DNA from: [Borrelia] turdi
GTDB lineage: Bacteria; Spirochaetota; Spirochaetia; Borreliales; Borreliaceae
Direction: 5' to 3'
DNA length: 64,000 nucleotides
Assembly (NCBI RefSeq): GCF_008828755.2
Contig: NZ_QBLM01000001.1
Span: 248,001 to 312,000, forward strand
The notes under the pieces are model-generated. The model made no database searches and was not told the origin of the DNA. It saw nothing but the letters and a program-made list of their open reading frames with translations. The translations under genes were made by a program, and so were the position numbers. Shown one piece after another: positions 21,301 to 28,648 of this stretch (positions within the stretch are counted from its first letter, which is position 1; every line of letters begins with the position of its first letter).

Positions 21301-21636
21301 ATAATAATTGATGACATTGAAAATATACTTATGCAATTTGCATACATATCAAGCTATCCAACTCCAATTTACCAAAGCTTAATAATTAAAATTTTAACAA
21401 AAACAAATCAAAACAATTTTTCAAATTGTTTTGAGGATTTCATAAAAATGCAAATAAAAAACCCATCCAAAGCTTATTTTACAAGCAAAGCACATGAGAG
21501 ATTCTTAAAAACTAGCGAAATAACACTATGTGATTACTACAATAGATTTAAAGACACTCATGATTTCAAGCTAGACAAAAATTTACTAATATTGATAGAA
21601 AAATTTTATATTAAATTTGCAAGGACAAAAAACTAA
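18397..21636 (+). CDS. recC: Exodeoxyribonuclease V gamma subunit RecC
   Basis: Non-catalytic scaffold and Chi-recognition subunit of the RecBCD helicase-nuclease, which processes double-strand ends for recombination. The 1079-residue protein lacks intact Walker motifs, as expected, and has RecC-like features such as ISELRVEILVNQI-type inactive helicase fold segments (here KREVEILVNQIVHSM near 305) and LKTALSNPYKHFYEKTLNV near 748-766. Identification relies mostly on length, position directly before recB and recD, and those blocks. The start is GTG at 18397, three bases after pncB. Five bases separate it from recB. The sequence is very rich in Lys, Asn and Ile, in line with the A+T bias. Confidence 0.9.
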   Translation: MNIYKTNKVNKIYNKIKELTQNDNIFKKETLIIVKNDLLKEEIKKTIARLNEISYNLNIKKNAIKSIYEISLKNPNIKKYIEKNTFSFYLETEKFILYNILKTEKLKYIKDFKSTKNRYFFASKIIDLFHHYYSKFSKLIETWQDNGFLFQEENLKPYENMQKELFKKLFEKQKNILNLHKKIIQEKPTKNIKIEIKKIIFIGNNREIEKKILNSLEKIFDFEVHVLIFEDLFNYKSTLIKELLLTKTKINPIQYQAIEKEDIELFKGKNFLTSIKNNIIAETPISKLDDSFKIIEAKNQKREVEILVNQIVHSMQKNNLKLSEIAITCLQEKFNEYLPYIEECLNKYEIEYSVLSYNNLSRGESILALKRLMDLFISKNETISDFSRKEVFNLLSNNKVMKKFNISASELNYLIEFSDAMNISFGVNNTHKENLKYDQNFLNSWEDGFNRFLMSEIFDEKYEEEIQKESIRFQDQESIIKLITIVKSLYEDINYFKNKAYKVYEWAEIIEIFIQKYIDLEEFNTTDEYLKNKIKSFKNFPKDFNDNLHKNYLKEINEIKIEFYLFKIMLEESLEKEKYGVMYKKNGILIANFKEIEYLQKKEIHFLGFHKFNSKISYDNMNLLNEYYEYENTEKEAITALFNLILATSEKFYLYYSLQDNLNLEINISKTINKILDHIQKYEKNFQIEKHPNENHDLAYFKDVKENYLINYDLEAFNIAKILQNSKPIRFKQNKIQLESPIKLNLYELKTALSNPYKHFYEKTLNVKIQDIRLENEIKEKQEEQIFSVIEIIYRLIKNSTLLHEYIMGKKDDGDKTIEIIKNHIKYEIQQGSIPLNIDQKTLVNAIFKKINKLKFNTTKSLKNLSIMIKTKIKFCQTIKLSFQKKNIEFELKKDIENLYKIENDYFHLNFVKKDYSSIQDKIKNEIDLYITGLLIKKEIQNFNSLTEVKIDLENLSTKTTIYYNHKEIIIDDIENILMQFAYISSYPTPIYQSLIIKILTKTNQNNFSNCFEDFIKMQIKNPSKAYFTSKAHERFLKTSEITLCDYYNRFKDTHDFKLDKNLLILIEKFYIKFARTKN

Positions 21637-21641
21637 AATTC

Positions 21642-24600
21642 ATGGACCAAATCATAGAAAAAGTTCAAAATAACGCAACAATATTAATAGAAGCATCAGC
21701 GGGCACTGGTAAAACTCATATACTTGAAAACGTAGTTATAAATTTAATAAAAACTAAACTATATTCTATAAATGAAATCTTGGTATTGACTTTTACAAAA
21801 AAAGCCACAGAAGAAATGCACACAAGAATACTAAAAGCAACAGAAACTGCTTATTTTAGCTCAAAAACAAATGAAATTTTAAAAGAAGCTTATGAACAAT
21901 CAAAAAAACTCTTTATATCAACAATTAATAAATTTGCATTACATGCCTTAAATAATTTTCAAATCGAAATAGAAAATTATTCCAAATACAAACCTAAAGA
22001 AAAATTTTCAAAAGAAATAGATGAAATAGTTTATAGCTTTTTAAGAAAATCAGATAGCTTGATTCAAGATCTTGATATTAAAGACTATGAACTTAAAGTA
22101 TTTAAATCTGCTGCTAAAAAAACTGAAGAAATTGTTTTAAAAATAAAAAAAGCTTACGAAAGAGACACAACTCAAGAACTAGGAGATTGGCTTAAAACTC
22201 AAACATCATTTGAAAACATTCTTCTCAAAAAAGAAGAATTAATCAAAGATTACAACAAAATAATAGAAGAATTAGACAAAATGACAACAGATGAAAGATT
22301 AAGTTTTTATAATAAACATATTCAAACTGGTAAACTTGAAATAGAATATTATAAAGAAACCGACATATTCAAAATAGCAGAAATATTATTAAAAAATAAA
22401 TTTTTTTCAACTCTAATAGAAAAAGAAACTAAAAAAAATACTAAATTATCACCCAAAGAACTTCAAATTAAAAATGACTTAATCCGTTTGGGGATTAACA
22501 TTAAACATGAAAAATACAAATCAGAAGACAATAGAAATAAAAATAGAAATAATTTAAAGCAATATGTTATTTTAAAAGTTGAATACAAAATACTAAAATA
22601 TATAGAAAAAGAACTAGAGAAAATTATTAAATCAACAAACACAATAGATCAAAATTACATAATTTCAAATTTAAAAAATTACTTAAAATCAGAAGACAAA
22701 AAGCTTCTAAATGCAATAAAAAATCGATATAAAATCATTTTAATTGATGAGGCACAAGACTTAAGCTTAACACAAATTGAGATATTCAAAATATTAAAAA
22801 CAGCAGGAATAAAATTGATATTCATAGCTGACCCCAAGCAGATAATATATTCCTTTAGAAAAGCAGACATTTCTTTTTATAACAAAGAAATAAAAAATAA
22901 AATTAATACAGATGCTAGAATTGTGCTAAAAATAAACCACAGGTCAAGTAAAAAACTTATCGAACCTTTAAATAAAATTTTTAATAATATATACAATAAT
23001 ACAATAGTCGATGAAATTGAAAAAATTGAATTTACCAATTCACTTCCAAATCCAAAAAATGACAATAATAAAATTTTCATCAACGGACAAGAAACAGAAG
23101 GAATCAATATAATAACCACAAATACCGAAAACGAAGAAGACATTTACCAAAAAACAGCATTAATAATAAAATATTTACTTACATATGGAAAAATTGCTGA
23201 GAACAGCAAAATTAGAAATATTAAAATGCAAGACATTAAAGTGCTTTGTAGAGGAAAAAATGAAATCGATTTAATAGACAAAGCATTAAAAAAAGAGCAA
23301 ATTCAAACAAACAAAACTCAAGAAAAATTTTTAAAAACCAAAGAATTTAGCGAAATTTTTTATATTCTCAAGTGTTTAGACCGAAAACAAAATTTTAAAA
23401 CCTTAAATTATATTCTAAACAGTAAAATATTAAATGTCCCATGGAATTTGCAAAGAATTTTAATCAAACAAGACAAAATTAACCTTATAGAAGAATTTAT
23501 TGAAAATATAATAGTTTTGCTTGAAAAAAATGAAATTGCATTAATAAATGCAATTAACAAAATCACATTAGAAAAAAACTTGTGGATCAAAATTGCAAAT
23601 AGCACCAAAGATCAAAAAATTATTGAATGGGCAAAAAATAAAATAAATTACAAAGGTCTTCTTATTAAAGAAGGTAAGCTTGAAAATTTAAAAACCTATG
23701 AAACAGTACTCGAGATTGTCTCTAAAATATATTATAAAGAACAAAACATACAGTCTCTAATTTCTGCTTTAGAAAATCTAATAATAAACGAAGAGCCTGA
23801 AGAAATAGAAGAAAGGGTTAATAATATAAACAACGATAATGAATCTATAGAGCTTATGACAATACACAAATCAAAAGGGCTTAGCATGAATATTGTATTC
23901 TTAATAAATACATCTCCAATAGAAAATAGCAATTTTTCAAAAAAAAATCATTTTTACAAATTTTATAAAGATGGAAACATTGAATATGATTTTTTTAAAT
24001 TGGAAGAAAACAAAAAATATGCAAGACTAAAAATACTAAGTGAAGAAAAAAATATATTTTATGTGGGAGCAACAAGAGCCAAATCTTCTCTATTTATTAC
24101 AAAAACAAATAGCATAACTAGCAAATTATTAGAAATGGCAAAAATTTTTACTATCGATGGTATAAAATATGACTTTAATATATATGAATTTATTAACCAA
24201 AAGAAATTCAATAAAAAAAAGAACAATGCAAATATTAATACAAAATTAATTCCACCAAAACCAATAACTAAAAACATGTTTAAAAAAGAACATACATCTA
24301 GTTTTTCAAGTTTAACAGCACAAGCTCATCACGCAACATTTTACGAAAACTATGATTTTAAAAATACCGACTACGAAAGAGAAGCAGACCTTGATTACGA
24401 CATTACATTAGAAGAGACTCTGCCTAAAGGAAAAGATAGCGGAAACATTTTGCATGCTGCAATGGAGGAAATAATCTTTAGTACAGCAAAAGATACATTT
24501 GACAACTTTAAAAAGAATAACATTGAAATTATTAAAAACCAAATACAAAAAATTAACTCAAATCTCAATACAATAGAAATACAAAATTCACTAACTAAAA

Positions 24601-25148
24601 TGATTTACAATATACTAACTTATAATATAAGAGCAATTAATATCCGTTTGTGTGATATTGAAGAATTACAAAAAGAAATGGAATTTTTAATCAAAATAAA
24701 TCCTAAATTTCAAAAACAAAAACATCTTTTTGAAAACCAATTTGAAGATCTTCACATAAAACTAAATGATGGATACTTAAAAGGAATAGTAGATCTCATA
24801 TTTAAAGCTAATAATAAAATATATATCCTGGATTACAAAACAAACTATCTTGGAAAAGATAACGACGACTATAATATAACAAATTTAGAAAATATAATAA
24901 AAAAAGAATATTATGATTTTCAATATAAAATATATGCACTGGGAATAAAAAAAATATTATTTAAAACCCAAAAAGAATATAATCAAAAATTTGGCGGAAT
25001 AATATATCTTTTTACAAGAGCATTTAAAGACAATATTGAATGCTTGCAATCAAAATTTGAAAATGGCATTTATTTTGATCTTCCAAAATTTAATGACGTA
25101 GATTTAGATAAAATTATCTTAGAATTGAGTATTAAAATGCAATTATGA
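21642..25148 (+). CDS. recB: Exodeoxyribonuclease V beta subunit RecB
   Basis: 3'-5' helicase and the only nuclease of RecBCD. The 1168 residues contain helicase motif I IEASAGTGKTHILE near 13-26, motif II IDEAQDLSLTQ near 367, motif III ADPKQIIYSFRKAD near 391, motif V with LMTIHKSKGLS near 743, and motif VI FYVGATRAKSSLF near 807. The C-terminal nuclease domain begins around LPKGKDSGNILHAAMEE (about 927), followed by GIVDLIF and the catalytic YILDYKTNYLG near 1061. All catalytic motifs are intact, so the enzyme should be active. It sits five bases after recC and overlaps recD by four bases (ATGA). Confidence 0.95.
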   Translation: MDQIIEKVQNNATILIEASAGTGKTHILENVVINLIKTKLYSINEILVLTFTKKATEEMHTRILKATETAYFSSKTNEILKEAYEQSKKLFISTINKFALHALNNFQIEIENYSKYKPKEKFSKEIDEIVYSFLRKSDSLIQDLDIKDYELKVFKSAAKKTEEIVLKIKKAYERDTTQELGDWLKTQTSFENILLKKEELIKDYNKIIEELDKMTTDERLSFYNKHIQTGKLEIEYYKETDIFKIAEILLKNKFFSTLIEKETKKNTKLSPKELQIKNDLIRLGINIKHEKYKSEDNRNKNRNNLKQYVILKVEYKILKYIEKELEKIIKSTNTIDQNYIISNLKNYLKSEDKKLLNAIKNRYKIILIDEAQDLSLTQIEIFKILKTAGIKLIFIADPKQIIYSFRKADISFYNKEIKNKINTDARIVLKINHRSSKKLIEPLNKIFNNIYNNTIVDEIEKIEFTNSLPNPKNDNNKIFINGQETEGINIITTNTENEEDIYQKTALIIKYLLTYGKIAENSKIRNIKMQDIKVLCRGKNEIDLIDKALKKEQIQTNKTQEKFLKTKEFSEIFYILKCLDRKQNFKTLNYILNSKILNVPWNLQRILIKQDKINLIEEFIENIIVLLEKNEIALINAINKITLEKNLWIKIANSTKDQKIIEWAKNKINYKGLLIKEGKLENLKTYETVLEIVSKIYYKEQNIQSLISALENLIINEEPEEIEERVNNINNDNESIELMTIHKSKGLSMNIVFLINTSPIENSNFSKKNHFYKFYKDGNIEYDFFKLEENKKYARLKILSEEKNIFYVGATRAKSSLFITKTNSITSKLLEMAKIFTIDGIKYDFNIYEFINQKKFNKKKNNANINTKLIPPKPITKNMFKKEHTSSFSSLTAQAHHATFYENYDFKNTDYEREADLDYDITLEETLPKGKDSGNILHAAMEEIIFSTAKDTFDNFKKNNIEIIKNQIQKINSNLNTIEIQNSLTKMIYNILTYNIRAINIRLCDIEELQKEMEFLIKINPKFQKQKHLFENQFEDLHIKLNDGYLKGIVDLIFKANNKIYILDYKTNYLGKDNDDYNITNLENIIKKEYYDFQYKIYALGIKKILFKTQKEYNQKFGGIIYLFTRAFKDNIECLQSKFENGIYFDLPKFNDVDLDKIILELSIKMQL

Positions 25149-26977
25149 GAGATTTTTTAGTACTAAGAGAGTTTTTAAAAGATAAAAACAAAAAATTCTT
25201 AACCCCAGAACTTAAGCTTTATGAAATAATTGAACTTTTAAATATCAATAAAAAAAATTTTTATAAAGCACAAATGCTTACAAAATCTATAAACAATGAA
25301 AATATTTTAATATTTTTAATATTTTTATTTAACTACTTTGACAAAGGTCACTTAAGAGCTGATATAAATCTATTAGCAAAAGATATTCAAAATACAATAA
25401 CATTCGCAAAAGACAACCTAGAAAAAAGCAATAAAGGCTATAACAAATTAATAAAAATACTAAAAAGACTAGAAATATTTGAAAATCTAGAGACTATTAA
25501 TAATATAGTCTCCCTTTTAAAGAAAAATAATATACTAATGGAATTTAATAAACTTAAAATTACAACTCCCCTAATCCTAGAAAACAATATCTACATTTAT
25601 ACTCAAAAAAACTATAGAGAAGAAGAAGAGTTAATAAAACAAATTATAAAAAGATTAGAAAATTATAAAAGTGAATTAAATGACAACGAAATACAAAATA
25701 TAATATCAAATTTGGACACTAATAATTTAAACAAAGAGCAAATTACATCGGTGATAAAGGCACTAAAAAGCAACTTCTTTCTATTAAGCGGAGGCCCTGG
25801 AACAGGCAAAACTACAACTATTAACTATATCTTAAAGGCAATTAATAAAATATTAAACAATAAAACAAAAAGATTAGTAGCAATTACAGCACCTACAGGA
25901 AAAGCTAGCTTAAGGCTACAAACAAGTATCGACTATTCATTCAAAAATTTAGAAATAGAATGCAATACGATCCAAAAAATATTGGGAATCAAATTTATAA
26001 ACAAAAAAAATCTATATGATGAAGAAAATCAACTAAATTTTGACGTAATAATAATTGACGAAGCCTCAATGGTAGATGCATATACTTTTTTAAAGCTATT
26101 AAAAGCAACTCCAATAACTACTAAATTAATAATGGTAGGAGATAAAAATCAGCTCCCATCAGTAAATGAAGGGAATGTATATTCAAGTATTCTAGGAGTC
26201 AAAAAAATAAATACTGATAATATAGAAGATCTTAAAGAAAATTTCAGAAGCAACAAAGAAATAAACTTGCTCTCAAAAGCCATATACAAAGAAGATAGCG
26301 CTTTGATTTGTAAATACATTAATAACAATGAAAATATTCAATTAAAAGAAATAGAAAAAATAAACTTAAAAAAAGATCTAATAGAATATACAAACAATTT
26401 ATATAAAAAAATAACCACTTTTAATCTTAAATTACTACAAGAATCAAAAATTGAAAAAATACTTGAAACTTTACTTGAAAATATAATTTTAAGTTCAAAA
26501 AATTTTGGAAAATTTGGAACTAAAACATTAAATGAAATAATAAAAAATTACCTAAAAAAAACCTATGGAAATCTTATTGGTCAAATAATAATGATAACTA
26601 AAACTGACTATAAAAACAAATTATTTAATGGAGAACGAGGTATCATTTTTAATGAAAATTCTAAATTTTATGCTTTATTCCAAAGAAAAAATGAAAAATA
26701 TAAAAAAATAAATTTAGATTTACTAACAAATTATGAATTCAGCTTTGCAACAACAATACACAAAAGTCAAGGATCTGAATACAAGCATATAAAGGTAATA
26801 TTAGAAAATAACCCCTTTTTGACAAAAGAACTTATGTATACCGCAATAACAAGAGCTAAAGATAGTTTAGAAATAATTTCTAACAAAGAGACTATTCTTA
26901 AACTGAGCAAAAAATCTAGCAAAAGAGATTCAAAAATACTAGAACACTTAAACTCATTTAAAGAAATTGACAAATAA
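25145..26977 (+). CDS. recD: Exodeoxyribonuclease V alpha subunit RecD
   Basis: 5'-3' superfamily 1B helicase of RecBCD. The 610 residues hold Walker A SGGPGTGKTTT near 215, motif Ia APTGKASLRL, Walker B IIDEASMVDAYTF near 301, motif III MVGDKNQLPSVNEG near 328, and C-terminal motifs ATTIHKSQGSE and YTAITRAKDSLE near 535-580. The preceding 190 residues are the poorly conserved RecD N-terminal domain. The start ATG overlaps the recB stop (ATGA). The last codons contain a perfect -35 hexamer serving the downstream tRNA-Asp, so this 3' end carries coding and promoter information. Confidence 0.95.
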   Translation: MRDFLVLREFLKDKNKKFLTPELKLYEIIELLNINKKNFYKAQMLTKSINNENILIFLIFLFNYFDKGHLRADINLLAKDIQNTITFAKDNLEKSNKGYNKLIKILKRLEIFENLETINNIVSLLKKNNILMEFNKLKITTPLILENNIYIYTQKNYREEEELIKQIIKRLENYKSELNDNEIQNIISNLDTNNLNKEQITSVIKALKSNFFLLSGGPGTGKTTTINYILKAINKILNNKTKRLVAITAPTGKASLRLQTSIDYSFKNLEIECNTIQKILGIKFINKKNLYDEENQLNFDVIIIDEASMVDAYTFLKLLKATPITTKLIMVGDKNQLPSVNEGNVYSSILGVKKINTDNIEDLKENFRSNKEINLLSKAIYKEDSALICKYINNNENIQLKEIEKINLKKDLIEYTNNLYKKITTFNLKLLQESKIEKILETLLENIILSSKNFGKFGTKTLNEIIKNYLKKTYGNLIGQIIMITKTDYKNKLFNGERGIIFNENSKFYALFQRKNEKYKKINLDLLTNYEFSFATTIHKSQGSEYKHIKVILENNPFLTKELMYTAITRAKDSLEIISNKETILKLSKKSSKRDSKILEHLNSFKEIDK

Positions 26978-26995
26978 ATTAAAAACCACTATAAT
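26967..26995 (+). promoter_or_regulatory. Consensus sigma-70 promoter of tRNA-Asp
   Basis: TTGACA at 26967-26972, a 17-base spacer and TATAAT at 26990-26995, a perfect consensus on all three counts. The predicted start near 27002 is about 13 bases before the tRNA. The -35 box lies in the final codons of recD. Confidence 0.9.
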
Positions 26996-27014
26996 CGTAA
27001 AAAAGTATGATTTT

Positions 27015-27088
27015 GGGGGCGTAGTTCAGATGGTTAGAACGCCTGCCTGTCACGCAGGAGGTCGCGGGTTCGAGACCCGTCGCTCCCG
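27015..27088 (+). tRNA. tRNA-Asp (GTC)
   Basis: 74-base cloverleaf: acceptor GGGGGCG pairs with CGCTCCC (one G-T pair), discriminator G, anticodon arm CCTGC-CTGTCAC-GCAGG giving anticodon GTC, and T-loop GGTTCGAGACC. No CCA is encoded. It has its own consensus promoter. Confidence 0.97.
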
Positions 27089-27242
27089 ATAGCAACTTTT
27101 AAAATTTATTATATCAACAGTTTTTCTTAAAGAATCTATTACTAACTTAGAGAGTTTTGAATAATAAAAAATTACAAATGTTTAATTTAAAAGTTATAAT
27201 TTAAATAATTCAAAAAAATAAAACCTAAAAGGAGAAGATAAA

Positions 27243-27557
27243 ATGAATCTTAAAAAATACTTATTTTTTACTACTTTACTATTGATTTCAGCATCAGTTT
27301 TCGCACAAACCAATACAGAAAGAGGAAATATAATTACAAATGAAAACTTAAGCCAATTTGGAGTAGAAGAAATCTGCCCAATATGTGGATATGTTAACTG
27401 TGTTTGCGATGAGAAAACTACAGAAATCGCTGCAAAAATCACTCAACCAAATACAACAAACAGCTTGTTTACAAGCATAACTATGTTTGCATTCTTAGCA
27501 ATTACAGGATTGGCCATAGTAATAAATAAATCATATAAATCAAAATTAAAAATTTAA
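27243..27557 (+). CDS. Small exported protein with CPxC-x5-CxC motif and C-terminal membrane helix
   Basis: A 104-residue protein of unknown function. Residues 1-21 form a signal peptide ending SASVFA, then a short extracytoplasmic region holds EEICPICGYVNCVCDE near 42-57, with four cysteines spaced like a zinc- or iron-binding knuckle, and residues 78-95 form a membrane helix followed by a basic tail (NKSYKSKLKI). This predicts an inner-membrane protein with a cysteine knuckle in the periplasm, or a transient secreted one. A good AAGGAG precedes the ATG. It stands alone between tRNA-Asp and a terminator, and I recall no function for the B. burgdorferi counterpart. Confidence 0.85.
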   Translation: MNLKKYLFFTTLLLISASVFAQTNTERGNIITNENLSQFGVEEICPICGYVNCVCDEKTTEIAAKITQPNTTNSLFTSITMFAFLAITGLAIVINKSYKSKLKI

Positions 27558-27568
27558 GAAAACTAACT

Positions 27569-27593
27569 ACTGTAGCTTTTTAAAAGCTACAGT
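27569..27593. terminator. Terminator after the small cysteine-motif gene
   Basis: Perfect 12-base arms ACTGTAGCTTTT (27569-27580) and AAAAGCTACAGT (27582-27593), which in practice fold with a larger A/T loop. It is followed by AAAGTTTTT and lies between the converging genes ending at 27557 and 27632, so it may act in both directions. Confidence 0.75.
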
Positions 27594-27631
27594 AAAGTTT
27601 TTAAATAAAATCCTTAACTCTATTTAAAAGA

Positions 27632-28555
27632 TTAAGAAATACAAATGTCTTCAACCCTAATATCACAAAGCATATTTTTAACATCTTGAAATTCACAAAG
27701 ATTGCCTTTTAATGCCGTAGCTGTACCAGCTGCAACACCAAATTTAAATGAATCTTTTAAAGTATTTCCATTATCAAAAGCATACAAAAATCCTGCAATC
27801 ACAGAATCTCCTGCACCAATAGTACTAACAGAGTTAATCTTTGGAACAAAGGCCCTATAAGCAACATTTTTATTGCCAACAAAAATAGCTCCGTCACTTC
27901 CCATGGAAATTATAATATTTTGAACCCCACTTTCTATAAGATTTTTCCCGATTTTAATCAATTCTTTTGTAGAATTACATTTAGCATTAAAAAGATCCTC
28001 AAGCTCATAAATATTAGGCTTTATTAAAAAGGGATTTAATCTGAGAATTTTTTTTAAAGGCTTACCACTGGTATCAATGACAAGCTTAACATCATTAGAA
28101 ATGCTATTAGATATTCCATTATATGCATTCTCACCAAGAGCCGCAGGAACACTTCCTGACATTACCAATATACTATTATTTGTTAAACTTTTAAGCTTAT
28201 CTTTTAAAAGTTCAAATTCATTCTCAGAAATATCTGGAGAATTGGCATTAATTTCTGTTTCCCTACCATTTGCTATCATTTTAATATTTAATCTTGTATC
28301 ATATTTTATTTTAATAAAATCATTTTTTATGCCCTTAGAATCAAGGGACAATCTTATATAATCGCCTGTAAACCCTCCCAAAAATCCAAGAGCCACACTG
28401 GGCTTCCCCAAATTTTTAAGAACAGTGCTTACATTTATTCCCTTACCACCAGCAAAGAAATTGTTATTCAAAGCATAATTAAGACTTTCTTCATGAAATT
28501 CTTTTAAAACTATTTTATAATCCACAGCAGGATTAAGCGTTAGAGTATATATCAA
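27632..28555 (-). CDS. fruK: 1-phosphofructokinase (PfkB family)
   Basis: Phosphorylates fructose-1-phosphate to fructose-1,6-bisphosphate, the step after PTS fructose uptake. The 307 residues show the family start LTLNPAVDYKI, the sugar-binding GGKGINVSTVLKNLG near 37-51, and the PfkB signature with catalytic Asp in STIGAGDSVIAGFLYA near 247-262. The start is TTG at 28555 with GGAG six bases upstream; no ATG gives the conserved N-terminus. It is divergent from a fructose-type EII across about 90 bases containing a perfect palindrome, which fits a co-regulated fru locus. Other PfkB substrates (tagatose-6-P) cannot be excluded by sequence alone. Confidence 0.9.
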   Translation of the reverse strand: MIYTLTLNPAVDYKIVLKEFHEESLNYALNNNFFAGGKGINVSTVLKNLGKPSVALGFLGGFTGDYIRLSLDSKGIKNDFIKIKYDTRLNIKMIANGRETEINANSPDISENEFELLKDKLKSLTNNSILVMSGSVPAALGENAYNGISNSISNDVKLVIDTSGKPLKKILRLNPFLIKPNIYELEDLFNAKCNSTKELIKIGKNLIESGVQNIIISMGSDGAIFVGNKNVAYRAFVPKINSVSTIGAGDSVIAGFLYAFDNGNTLKDSFKFGVAAGTATALKGNLCEFQDVKNMLCDIRVEDICIS

Positions 28556-28565
28556 GATAATCTCC

Positions 28566-28596
28566 TTTAATTAATTGATAAAATCAATTAATTAAA
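28566..28596. promoter_or_regulatory. Perfect palindrome in the fruK-fruA divergent region (candidate operator)
   Basis: Arms TTTAATTAATTGA (28566-28578) and TCAATTAATTAAA (28584-28596) are perfectly complementary around a five-base TAAAA centre. It lies only about ten bases upstream of the fruK start codon and some 50 before fruA, where a dimeric regulator could control both. A TATAAT at 28626-28631 could be the fruA -10. No DeoR/FruR-type repressor is encoded nearby. Confidence 0.55.
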
Positions 28597-28648
28597 TGTA
28601 AAATTTAATTAATGTATATACACTATATAATATATAAAGGTGATTATT

